This document shows positions 1 through 8,690 of a stretch of DNA of 33,556 nucleotides, piece by piece. The notes under the pieces are model-generated. The model searched no databases. It saw only the letters and a list, made by a program, of their open reading frames with translations, and was not told the origin of the DNA. The translations under genes and the position numbers were made by a program. The first letter of the stretch is position 1, and every line of letters starts with the position of its first letter. Source of the stretch: Akkermansia muciniphila (GTDB taxonomy: Bacteria; Verrucomicrobiota; Verrucomicrobiia; Limisphaerales; SXQI01); NCBI GenBank assembly GCA_945867235.1, contig CAMBHS010000012.1, positions 1-33,556 of the forward strand, written 5' to 3'.

Positions 1-70
1 CCAAGAACGGGACGGAGGAGGCCGGACTGCCAGTGCACCCCGGCTTCCTTCGATCTCAATGGGGAACAAA

Positions 71-140
71 CTCGGGTAACACCGACTTTTGGCGCAACGA
101 TCTCACGCGCTGCTCGGCTCGGGTAACACTTACTTTTGGC
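71..140. repeat. Imperfect 23-bp direct repeat (ctcgggtaacac[cg/tt]acttttggc), two copies at 71-93 and 118-140
   Basis: Both copies read directly; 21 of 23 positions identical; 47-bp offset. Confidence 0.8.
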
Positions 141-158
141 TCACTACGACCATTGATT

Positions 159-971
159 ATGAACCCCGTAAACCGACGATCCCTTCGAAAACAATTTGGT
201 TTCACCTTGATTGAGTTGCTCGTCGTCATTGCGATCATAGCCATTTTAGCGAGCATGCTTCTGCCCGCTTTGGCTAAAGCGAAGGCTCAGGCTCATAAAA
301 TAAAATGCCTCAACAACGTGAAACAGCTCAATATTATTTGGGCTTTGTACAGCTTGGATTATGATGACCGGTTGGTGATCAATAGTCCGGGGGATGGGAT
401 GTTGACATGGGTTTTAGGGAGTTTTGAAGGAATCCCGCAGGACGTCACGAATGTTTCGTTGTTGATTGACGAGAAAAAATGTCTTTTTGGACCTTACCTA
501 AAAACCACCGCCATTTATCGATGCCCAACGGATAAAGGATTGGGAACGCACGGCACGTTGACTGCACAACGCATTCGCAGTTACGGAATGAACGCTTACA
601 TGGGATGGGGGGCACCGGCCTATCGCACGTTGCCGAGTGCTGGATACAAAGTTTTCACCAAGTCTTCCCAGATCACTGGAATCTCGCCTGCAGACGCGAT
701 GACCTTCGTGGACATGAATCCTGACAGCATCTGCCGCCCATTTTTTGGAACTTATATGGATAACGCCAGTCATTTTTATCATCTCCCCGCCAGTTATCAC
801 GGTGGCGGTGGCATGTTTGCTTTTGCAGACGGGCATGTTGCGGGACAGAAATGGAAAAATAAAGACACGATCAAGCCCAAGACCACCGATTGGCACACCC
901 ACAATTACAGTTCCCCCAACAATGTCGATATCACTTGGCTGAAGGATCATACCAGTACCAAGGGTAAATAA
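159..971 (+). CDS. Type II secretion pseudopilin-like protein (prepilin N-terminal methylation motif, C-terminal H-X9-DG-like motif)
   Basis: [32 protein letters not shown] prepilin motif; C-terminal [17 protein letters not shown] at 159 is more plausible than the ORF-track start at 33. Confidence 0.88.
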   Translation: MNPVNRRSLRKQFGFTLIELLVVIAIIAILASMLLPALAKAKAQAHKIKCLNNVKQLNIIWALYSLDYDDRLVINSPGDGMLTWVLGSFEGIPQDVTNVSLLIDEKKCLFGPYLKTTAIYRCPTDKGLGTHGTLTAQRIRSYGMNAYMGWGAPAYRTLPSAGYKVFTKSSQITGISPADAMTFVDMNPDSICRPFFGTYMDNASHFYHLPASYHGGGGMFAFADGHVAGQKWKNKDTIKPKTTDWHTHNYSSPNNVDITWLKDHTSTKGK

Positions 972-1034
972 CGGGTGGGGTTGATGTAGTTTTCTGTTTC
1001 GACTTTGTCGAACGGTCTGCATTAGCATTACAGC

Positions 1035-1889
1035 ATGGTAATGCGATCGATCACCTTAGGTCACTCCCCTGATCCGGACGATGCCTTTATGTTTTACGGA
1101 CTGGCAAAAAACCATGTGTCCGTTCCAAAGGGTTGGCAGTTCGAACACGTTCTCCAAGATATTCAAACATTGAACGAACGCGCCACGCGGGGCGAGTTGG
1201 ATGTGTCCGCCATCAGCATTCATGCTTATGCGTATGTGAGCGATCAATACGCCTTGCTTCCGAGTGGTGCTAGCATGGGAGACGGTTATGGCCCGATGTT
1301 AGTTGCACGTTGCCCGATGAGTCGGGACGAGATCGCTTCCGCACGGATCGCTGTTCCTGGAACAATGACGAGCGCGTTTCTCGCCCTCCAACTTTGGCTA
1401 GGTCGAAAGGCGGAGAATCTCAATTTCGTCGTGGTTCCTTTTGATGAAATTTTTTCCGCAATTCAGAATGGACAAGCAGAAGTTGGATTGATCATTCATG
1501 AAGGCCAATTGACCTATCTCAATGAAGGGTTGGTGCTGTGTGAAGATTTGGGAAAATGGTGGGGACGCGAAAATCAAGGACTTCCACTGCCGCTGGGTGG
1601 CAATGTTGTCCATAAACGTTTTCTTCCCGAGGAACGGCGGGAGATTTCACGTATCCTTACGGAAAGCATCCAATATGGATTGGATCATCGGGAACCCGCT
1701 GTAAAACACGCGCTTCAATACGCAAGGGATATGGGGGTGGAACTTGCGGATAAATTTGTCGGCATGTATGTCAATCATTGGACACTGGATTATGGGGTTA
1801 AAGGGCGGGAATCGATCCGTAGATTTCTCACCAAGGCCTTTGAACAAAAAATAATTCCTCATCAACAATCGTTGGAATTTGTGGAATGA
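1035..1889 (+). CDS. mqnD: MqnD-like 1,4-dihydroxy-6-naphthoate synthase (futalosine menaquinone pathway)
   Basis: ITLGHSPDPDDAFMFYGL N-terminus, DIQTLNERATRGELDVSAISIHAYAYV and SGASMGDGYGPMLVA motifs; start could also be 1041. Confidence 0.75.
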   Translation: MVMRSITLGHSPDPDDAFMFYGLAKNHVSVPKGWQFEHVLQDIQTLNERATRGELDVSAISIHAYAYVSDQYALLPSGASMGDGYGPMLVARCPMSRDEIASARIAVPGTMTSAFLALQLWLGRKAENLNFVVVPFDEIFSAIQNGQAEVGLIIHEGQLTYLNEGLVLCEDLGKWWGRENQGLPLPLGGNVVHKRFLPEERREISRILTESIQYGLDHREPAVKHALQYARDMGVELADKFVGMYVNHWTLDYGVKGRESIRRFLTKAFEQKIIPHQQSLEFVE

Positions 1890-1951
1890 CGCCCGAGGGT
1901 TGAGATCAAATCAACTTGCAACCTGAAGGGTCTGTCGTAAACCTATTCGCC

Positions 1952-2332
1952 ATGGAAACACCGGATCAATTTCGCGAGCTATTTCGGATGCAACGTGCCC
2001 TCAACCAACGCATCGGAGTCAACACGGACACGATGACGGAGGAAGAGAAAACGAAATGGGTTCTCAATTACAGTCGAGCCATGACTCAGGAAATGGCGGA
2101 GCTTACTGACAGCGTGGCGTGGAAATGGTGGGCCAAATACCAAAAGTTTGACGAACAAAATGCCCGCGTGGAGGTAGTCGATCTTTTCCATTTTCTGATC
2201 AGCACCGCGCAAGTTTTGGGAATGAGTGCTGATGATGTGTTTCAGGCTTACTGCAAAAAAAACGAAGTGAACCTGCAACGACAGGATTCCGGTTATACCG
2301 CGAAAGATGCCGGCGATTCCAAACACATCTGA
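1952..2332 (+). CDS. Dimeric dUTPase-like (all-alpha NTP pyrophosphohydrolase) protein
   Basis: EMAELTDSVAWKWWAKY...ARVEVVDLFHFLISTAQVLGMSADDVFQAYCKKNEVN resembles the dUTPase_2 family with ExxE and ExxD-type metal motifs; ATG at 1952 preferred over TTG at 1916. Confidence 0.7.
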   Translation: METPDQFRELFRMQRALNQRIGVNTDTMTEEEKTKWVLNYSRAMTQEMAELTDSVAWKWWAKYQKFDEQNARVEVVDLFHFLISTAQVLGMSADDVFQAYCKKNEVNLQRQDSGYTAKDAGDSKHI

Positions 2333-2903
2333 CGCAGGCAAACGGCTTCCGCGTGTGCCCACAGCTTGGCGGAATGCAGTCGCCACGGTTTTGATTTCCG
2401 AAAAGAATCTCCGCAATCGAATCACAGAACTCTCGAAGGAAATAACCCGTGACTACCTCAATGCAGACCTAGTCATCGTGTCCCTACTTCGGGGATCATT
2501 ATTTTTTACTGCGGATTTGATTCGGCAGATTCCCCTCCCCATGGAACTCGATTTTTTGGGTGTTTCAAGCTATCGGAACGGAACGAATCCCGGGCTATTA
2601 ACGATCACCAAGGAACTTGAACTGAACATCACTGGGCGCGATCTGCTTCTCATTGATGACATTCTCGACACAGGTCAGACTCTCAGTTTTGTTCACCAAA
2701 AACTGAATGAACTTCATCCCAAGAGCCTTAAATCCTGTGTCCTTTTAGACAAACCGGCACGCCGTTCTCATCCCGTCACCAGCGATTACACTGGGTTTGT
2801 CATTCCCAACCAATTTGTTGTTGGTTATGGAATGGACTACAAGGAACGGTTCCGAAATCTTCCGTTTATTGGAGTGTTGCGATCAGAATTCTTTCCTTCC
2901 TAG
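2307..2903 (+). CDS. hpt: Hypoxanthine phosphoribosyltransferase-like protein
   Basis: PRPP motif LLLIDDILDTGQTL, LLRGSLFF loop, LDKPARR; overlaps upstream gene by 26 bp. Confidence 0.82.
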   Translation: MPAIPNTSDAGKRLPRVPTAWRNAVATVLISEKNLRNRITELSKEITRDYLNADLVIVSLLRGSLFFTADLIRQIPLPMELDFLGVSSYRNGTNPGLLTITKELELNITGRDLLLIDDILDTGQTLSFVHQKLNELHPKSLKSCVLLDKPARRSHPVTSDYTGFVIPNQFVVGYGMDYKERFRNLPFIGVLRSEFFPS

Positions 2904-2905
2904 GC

Positions 2906-3151
2906 ATGAAGATACCGGTTCATTTCTATTCCTACTTCAAAGATATCACGGGATGCACTGACACGGTTATTGAGCTGCCCGAAGGAGGCGACATCGCACA
3001 ACTACTCGCCGCCGCGTGCCTCCGATTTCCCAAGCTACATTCCATGGGAAACTCCACCTTGATCGCGGTCGGTGTGAACTACCAACCCAAAAGTTACGTG
3101 CTCAAAGAGGGAGATCGTGTCTCCCTGTTCCCACCCGTACAAGGAGGATAA
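2906..3151 (+). CDS. moaD: MoaD-like molybdopterin synthase sulfur carrier subunit
   Basis: 81 aa beta-grasp-sized protein ending in VSLFPPVQGG (diglycine C-terminus); directly upstream of moaE-like gene. Confidence 0.85.
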   Translation: MKIPVHFYSYFKDITGCTDTVIELPEGGDIAQLLAAACLRFPKLHSMGNSTLIAVGVNYQPKSYVLKEGDRVSLFPPVQGG

Positions 3152-3154
3152 ACG

Positions 3155-3541
3155 ATGCAACGCTCTATAGTGCTGACGACCGATCCTCTCGATGTGCCTG
3201 CCTTAGTGGCGGCAGGGTCTCGCATGGAAGACATGGGAGCTGTGATTTATTTTTCAGGCGTTGTGCGGCGCACCGAGAATGGCATATCCATTAGCGGTAT
3301 CGAATATGAAGCATTTTCTGCCATGGCACAGCATCAATTGAACCTGATCATTGATGAGATTTCCGCACGATGGTCGGTAGGTTCCGTGAGGTTGGTGCAT
3401 CGATTGGGGTGGGTGCCAACCAATGAGACTTCGCTTTGGGTGGAGGTCATCGCCCCGCACCGAGGGGAGTCCTTTCTCGCCTGCCAGTTTTTAATAGATG
3501 AGATGAAAAAACGGGTTCCGATTTGGAAGAAACCCATTTGA
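3155..3541 (+). CDS. moaE: MoaE-like molybdopterin synthase catalytic subunit
   Basis: GAVIYFSGVVR, GIEYEAFSAMA, VHRLGWVPTNETSLWVEV, C-terminal KKRVPIWKK. Confidence 0.88.
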   Translation: MQRSIVLTTDPLDVPALVAAGSRMEDMGAVIYFSGVVRRTENGISISGIEYEAFSAMAQHQLNLIIDEISARWSVGSVRLVHRLGWVPTNETSLWVEVIAPHRGESFLACQFLIDEMKKRVPIWKKPI

Positions 3542-3543
3542 AG

Positions 3544-3575
3544 GGGGTGATTGCAATCAGGGGTGATTGCAATCA
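3544..3575. repeat. Perfect 16-bp tandem duplication (ggggtgattgcaatca x2), each unit containing the 12-bp palindrome TGATTGCAATCA
   Basis: Read directly: 3544-3559 and 3560-3575; palindromes at 3548-3559 and 3564-3575. Confidence 0.9.
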
Positions 3576-3603
3576 TTGACATGGGACAATCCTCGATTAT
3601 TTT

Positions 3604-4338
3604 GTGGGGGTGTCTCCCAGATTGAATCAATTTCATGGAACCACGGTTCGTCGAGGGTTTACATTGATTGAATTGCTCGTCGTCATCGCGATTATTGCAA
3701 TTTTGGCGGGCATGTTACTTCCATCGTTGGCGAAGGCGAAATCCAAAGCCCAAGGCACGTTCTGCTTGAACAGCATGAAACAAATTGGATTGGCAGTGAC
3801 TCTCTACAGCCCAGATCACCGCGATCGCATTCCACTCTGCCGCAACTGGGGAAAGGCTTGGGCCGGAGATCATGCATTAAGAACTGACCTCATTTGGATG
3901 CCGGAAATTCTGGAGCCTTATCTCATAAAAAATTCAGCGAAACCGACAAATGGAACCATCGCCTCGAAAAATCGTCCGAGTCGAGGTGTGTTCACCTGTC
4001 CTTCTGGACTTAAAGCGCGTGATCCCGCAGTCAGCACAACCGACGCATTTTATTTTGCCAACGATAATGTGACCTATGTTTGGAACCATATTTACTTACG
4101 CAAAGACGGCTCCTATGAGGACAAGAATCCGGTTAGTGGACGCCGAGACAGTCAAATTCCCAATCCGGTCAAGGCGGTTTTGGTTTGGGAGATGCCCTAT
4201 TGGAACTACAAATACATGCCCCACCAAATGGGCATGAATTTGGTGTTCGCCGACGGTCACGCCGCGCGCACCAAAGGGAGCCCGAAAGAGGCAGACTGGT
4301 GGGCCTACCATTCTCGGGATGGTTGGGAACCGGATTGA
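3604..4338 (+). CDS. Type II secretion pseudopilin-like protein
   Basis: [36 protein letters not shown]-terminal [17 protein letters not shown] start at 3604 (no in-frame ATG before the motif). Confidence 0.87.
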   Translation: MGVSPRLNQFHGTTVRRGFTLIELLVVIAIIAILAGMLLPSLAKAKSKAQGTFCLNSMKQIGLAVTLYSPDHRDRIPLCRNWGKAWAGDHALRTDLIWMPEILEPYLIKNSAKPTNGTIASKNRPSRGVFTCPSGLKARDPAVSTTDAFYFANDNVTYVWNHIYLRKDGSYEDKNPVSGRRDSQIPNPVKAVLVWEMPYWNYKYMPHQMGMNLVFADGHAARTKGSPKEADWWAYHSRDGWEPD

Positions 4339-4349
4339 TTAGTTCCTGG

Positions 4350-6722
4350 TCACAACCCCAACTTATGAACGGTGGCATAGACTTCCTGCGATAAGGCGGT
4401 GCCATCCTTCGCATCTATGCTGTATTTGATCCTAAGTTGATCGGAAGGCTTCATTCCATCGATCTCCAAGTTTACGGATGTTCCATCGTCAGAAATATAG
4501 ACCTTCTTGATATCTAGTTTGTCGTGTTTTTTCTGGCTGGGATCGCTCACAGAAAATTCAGGGGAACCATACGCCCCACTGTATTGGTAATTCCAACGCT
4601 CGGCACTGTAGCTGCCGGGATCTGTCGCCGTCTTTGCATCGAGCATTGTGCTGAAACCCATCGTCACACCCCGTTTTGTGGCCTTGAATGACACCGGCAT
4701 ACGCACTGTTTTTCCGGTGTAGCGAACACGATAAAAACCACCGTCGCGTGTCGCACTGGATTGCCAACCCTTGAGGCCGCAGGCGTAAAGTTGTCCATCC
4801 TTCGGGTTGAAACGTGCGCGCATCAGTCCACTGTTAAAGTTCAGGGGAAATTGGATCATCGCACCCTGTTGCACACCATCCACTTCATCCGTCATCACCT
4901 CGAAAAGTGTGCATTTCCCATAACTCATAAAAAGCAATTTACCATTCATCGGGCCCCATTTATCGCTGGTCACATAAACTTGTCCTCCGCTGGAATTATC
5001 CATCGACATCGGCAGCCACACCATGGGTTCGTCATAGCTTTCCGGCTTCGGTGATGTTGCCTCCCATCCTTTAAATTTGAATTTAGAACGCACTTCTGGA
5101 TCGCTTGGATTGGCGACAAAATTGGTTCCGTCGCGGGAAAGGTTCAGCACCTTTTGCGCCGCAGGAGTCATCCCATAAAAGCCGCCCTTTTTTATCCAAT
5201 TCAATTTACTGGATGGCATCCAGTGGCCCTGATTATCACTCACAGTGATTTCGTCTTTCGGCCCTACGGTCATGCCGTTAGGAGCACGCAATCCACTCGC
5301 CACCACTTCAATTTTTGATCCATCTTTGGACACCTTGATCACGCACCCTTGGTGTGGTGAAGTCACTTCAGGTTCCCAGGGAGCACCTTTTGAAAAATAA
5401 AAATTGCCGGCGCGATCCGTATGTAAATCTAAGCAGAACTCGTGATAGTTCGCCGTTACGATCGTGTCGTTGTTGAAGTTTTCATAAAAATCAGCCTCCC
5501 CATCCTTATTCAGATCGTGAAGCCGCGTGATCTGATCACGCCCAAGGACATATATGGTATCCTTGACCACTTTTAACCCGAGAGGCTGGAAAAGCCCCGT
5601 GGCGAATCGTTTCCAATTCAGTTTGTTTAACTTTTCGTCAATTCCAGAGACCAACCAAACATCGCCGTGAAAGGTGCAGATCGCCGCACGGCCATCGGAT
5701 AAAAAGTCGAACCCACCAAAAAAGTTGCGAACATGATAAGGATTGGAGGAAGGTTCAGTAATCGTATCAACCGTATAGGGTTCCTTATCATTACCTAGGA
5801 CTCCTTGCGTCGTTGTGTCGGAGATCCAGCGCGCCGATCCTCCTTTCGTGAACTCGCGAAGGTCGGAAAGTTTCATGTTCTGCACAGATTCAAAGCCTGC
5901 TGCGATGTCACTATCGGAAAGAGCCAACCGGAACGGTTTGTTCGCCGAGGTTTTTGCCAATGTTAACGAAACCTGACCAGACTCGGTGGTTTCTAGACGG
6001 GAGCCGGGTTCTATGCCATCCAATCCTACGACGATATGCGTTCCATTCGTTAACTGAATCTTGATGCGTCCCATAGTCTTGGTGAAATCAAAACTCACTT
6101 TAGGTAATGGAACGGCTCCGTCTGCGACGATGATTGTTTGTGACGCACCCTTTTTCAAGAACTGCAGCGTGCGGGTAAAAACGCCCTGGCCCTGGACATT
6201 TTCAAAACCGGGCATTTCCAACACCTCAACGCCGTTGACGCTATATTTTAAAATAACGTGATCACCCGATTGGTAAAGCCCTTTGTAATGCGCTAAATTT
6301 TTAGGCAACGGTCCCTGTTTTTTGGATCGTGGATCAATCGACGATCCAGCAACTACCCATCCTGGACCTGTTTTTGTTCCAAATATTGGTTTGCCTTTAA
6401 CCTGTGGAGGAGGAGGCCAAGCGATCTTGGATTGTGTATCCCCAAATTCGAGGAACTCTCCCACCCACCCTAAGGAGACGCGCATGAGATCGGCGTCATA
6501 ACACATGTAAGCCTGCTTTTCAGTGCCCAGAGTGACCACGAGTCCTTTCATCGCGATGGAGTCGTTGGCCTTCGGTGCCCGGATTGTTCCCGAGAACAAG
6601 GAGCCCCTGATGACGTTAGGCACCATCTCCTGCCCCAAAACAGCCGGACTTTGAAACAAAAAAACGTACAAAAAGGTGCCCAAAACTGTTAACGGTGAAA
6701 ACTTCATAAATTTATTTCTCAA
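4350..6722 (-). CDS. Secreted DUF6797-type protein with a glucose/sorbosone-dehydrogenase-like beta-propeller
   Basis: Signal peptide; GLVVTLGTEKQAYMCYDADLMRVSLGWVGEF region; GGFDFLSDGRAAICTFHGDVWLVSG; LRAPNGMTVGPKDEITVSDNQGHW propeller-like repeats. Confidence 0.75.
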   Translation of the reverse strand: MRNKFMKFSPLTVLGTFLYVFLFQSPAVLGQEMVPNVIRGSLFSGTIRAPKANDSIAMKGLVVTLGTEKQAYMCYDADLMRVSLGWVGEFLEFGDTQSKIAWPPPPQVKGKPIFGTKTGPGWVVAGSSIDPRSKKQGPLPKNLAHYKGLYQSGDHVILKYSVNGVEVLEMPGFENVQGQGVFTRTLQFLKKGASQTIIVADGAVPLPKVSFDFTKTMGRIKIQLTNGTHIVVGLDGIEPGSRLETTESGQVSLTLAKTSANKPFRLALSDSDIAAGFESVQNMKLSDLREFTKGGSARWISDTTTQGVLGNDKEPYTVDTITEPSSNPYHVRNFFGGFDFLSDGRAAICTFHGDVWLVSGIDEKLNKLNWKRFATGLFQPLGLKVVKDTIYVLGRDQITRLHDLNKDGEADFYENFNNDTIVTANYHEFCLDLHTDRAGNFYFSKGAPWEPEVTSPHQGCVIKVSKDGSKIEVVASGLRAPNGMTVGPKDEITVSDNQGHWMPSSKLNWIKKGGFYGMTPAAQKVLNLSRDGTNFVANPSDPEVRSKFKFKGWEATSPKPESYDEPMVWLPMSMDNSSGGQVYVTSDKWGPMNGKLLFMSYGKCTLFEVMTDEVDGVQQGAMIQFPLNFNSGLMRARFNPKDGQLYACGLKGWQSSATRDGGFYRVRYTGKTVRMPVSFKATKRGVTMGFSTMLDAKTATDPGSYSAERWNYQYSGAYGSPEFSVSDPSQKKHDKLDIKKVYISDDGTSVNLEIDGMKPSDQLRIKYSIDAKDGTALSQEVYATVHKLGL

Positions 6723-6923
6723 AGCTGTGGGGCACTATGGTTTACGGAGGAATGATTTTCAAGAATATCTATCTTGCACATCGATTAAACATTTCATCGC
6801 GAGACAGATTTACGTCAATGGGTTCAAAATTTCTAGTTTACGTCAGGAGGTTCCATATTATATTAGGTGGACTCATCGCCTATGGCGTGTTGAACTGAAA
6901 GCGTTCAAAAAGTCGATTTTTAC

Positions 6924-7493
6924 ATGATTTCATATATTTCTTGGTGTTTGGTAGGAGCGGTCTCCGGTGTGGTGGTCTCCTCATTTTTCGAGTGGACTCT
7001 GCATCGGTTCGTCATGCACAAGCCCCTGTGGAAATTCCGTTACCCATTTGAGGCTCACGCGATTGTTCACCATCAGACTTTCAAGTCGGATCACACCTAT
7101 CATCTAATCAAAGATGAGGATAAAAAGACGATTCCTATGGCGTGGTGGAATGGGCCTGTGTTGGTATTTTTTTGCCAGATGCCTGTACTTCTGGCGGCGA
7201 TCGCTTTGCAATCTTGGAGTGTTTTTGCAGGTGGAGCCATTGCTTGTAGTTTGTATTATGCGACCTACGAATACATTCATTGGTGCATGCACTTGCCTCG
7301 CAAACGCGCGATCGAACGATCTGGATTATTTTTTCGGTTGAATGGTCACCATCTACTTCACCATCGGTATATGGGCAAAAATTTCAATGTCGTATTCCCC
7401 CTCGCTGATTTAATACTCGGCACTTTGGTGCTTCGATCTCCCATCCGATTTCCCCAACCTCAAGGGGCCGCAGTTCCAAACGTCCAACCGTAA
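6924..7493 (+). CDS. Fatty acid hydroxylase superfamily (membrane di-iron) protein
   Basis: Histidine motifs HRFVMH, HAIVHH, HWCMH and HHLLHH with hydrophobic segments. Confidence 0.82.
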   Translation: MISYISWCLVGAVSGVVVSSFFEWTLHRFVMHKPLWKFRYPFEAHAIVHHQTFKSDHTYHLIKDEDKKTIPMAWWNGPVLVFFCQMPVLLAAIALQSWSVFAGGAIACSLYYATYEYIHWCMHLPRKRAIERSGLFFRLNGHHLLHHRYMGKNFNVVFPLADLILGTLVLRSPIRFPQPQGAAVPNVQP

Positions 7494-7661
7494 TAGATTT
7501 CAAGTTAAATCCATTGATACTGTGGCTGGTTAATATCTGAGCACCCAACCCACCGAGGGTGGCTGCGAATAAACGCGAAGGGTTCCTCTATAATTCGGGG
7601 CAATATATTTTGGGGATTCATTCCCAAAAGCATTGAAACACCTACTCGGATTTTTTAGAGT

Positions 7662-8660
7662 GTGGCGATGAAGCCATTTTTTCTTCGTTTGGTAGTTATT
7701 CTTGGCTGCCTGATCTGCACCGTTCCCGCGACAGGGGCAGGCAAAAACTTGACAATTGCTGTCATTCCCAAAGGCACGAGTCACGAATTCTGGAAATCCA
7801 TCCACGCTGGAGCTGTTAAAGCAAAACGGGAACTTGAGGATCAAGGCTACAAAATAAACCTCATTTGGAAGGGTCCGATCCGAGAGGACGATCGTGACCA
7901 ACAAATTGCCGTGGTTGAGAATTTTATTGCCCGCCGTGTGGATGGGATCGTTCTGGCACCATTGGACTCGAGTGCACTGGTGGCACCCGTGGAAACGGCA
8001 CTGTCAGTCAATATACCCGTGGTGATCGTTGATTCAGGCCTTAAATCCGACCGTTATTCGAGTTACATCGCGACGGATAATTATCACGGCGGAGAATTGG
8101 GAGCGGAGCATTTGGCGAAAATCATTAATGGAATTGGGAAAATAATTCTAGTGCGCTACCAAGTGGGCTCGGCGAGCACCGAGGAACGGGAGGCAGGATT
8201 CATGAACACCATGACCAACAAATATCCTAGGATAAAAATTCTTTCCCAAAATCAATACGCAGGACCAACACGAGATTCTGCCTACAAAGCTGCTCAGGAT
8301 TTGTTGAATCGTTACGGGAAGGACGTCAATGGAATTTTTGCTCCGTGCGAACCGGTCACAATTGGAGTGATGTTGGCGTTGCGAGACATGGGAAAAGCTG
8401 GAGGCATTGTAAAACTGGTTGGATTCGATGCCGGCACCCAATCGGTGGACGGATTATCGAAAGGCGATGTGCAAGGGTTGGTCGTGCAGAACCCGATGAA
8501 GATGGGTTATTTAGGCGTCAAAGCGATCGTGGATGTGGCACAAAAGAAAAAGGTAGTTAAAAAAGTGGATACCGGAGTTCATGTCATCACCAAAGAAAAC
8601 ATGGATCAAATGGAAAATCGGGAGCTGTTACATCCTCCATTGGATCAGTATCTCAAGTAA
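7662..8660 (+). CDS. Sugar ABC transporter substrate-binding protein (RbsB-like)
   Basis: Signal peptide then LTIAVIPKGTSHEFWKSIHAGA...VDGIVLAPLDSSALVAPVETA...IPVVIVDSG; upstream of ATPase and permease genes; start may be 7668. Confidence 0.88.
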   Translation: MAMKPFFLRLVVILGCLICTVPATGAGKNLTIAVIPKGTSHEFWKSIHAGAVKAKRELEDQGYKINLIWKGPIREDDRDQQIAVVENFIARRVDGIVLAPLDSSALVAPVETALSVNIPVVIVDSGLKSDRYSSYIATDNYHGGELGAEHLAKIINGIGKIILVRYQVGSASTEEREAGFMNTMTNKYPRIKILSQNQYAGPTRDSAYKAAQDLLNRYGKDVNGIFAPCEPVTIGVMLALRDMGKAGGIVKLVGFDAGTQSVDGLSKGDVQGLVVQNPMKMGYLGVKAIVDVAQKKKVVKKVDTGVHVITKENMDQMENRELLHPPLDQYLK

Positions 8661-8690
8661 TCCTGCCGTCCGAGTTGCTGATCATTTTGC

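Noticed and set aside
498-1028. 176-aa minus-strand ORF
   Set aside because: Antisense to the supported pseudopilin gene; no protein-like motif
1979-2425. 148-aa minus-strand ORF
   Set aside because: Antisense to the dUTPase-like and hpt genes; shadow ORF
6676-6927. 83-aa ORF spanning the DUF6797/hydroxylase divergent intergenic region
   Set aside because: Overlaps the signal peptide coding end of the minus-strand gene; no recognisable features
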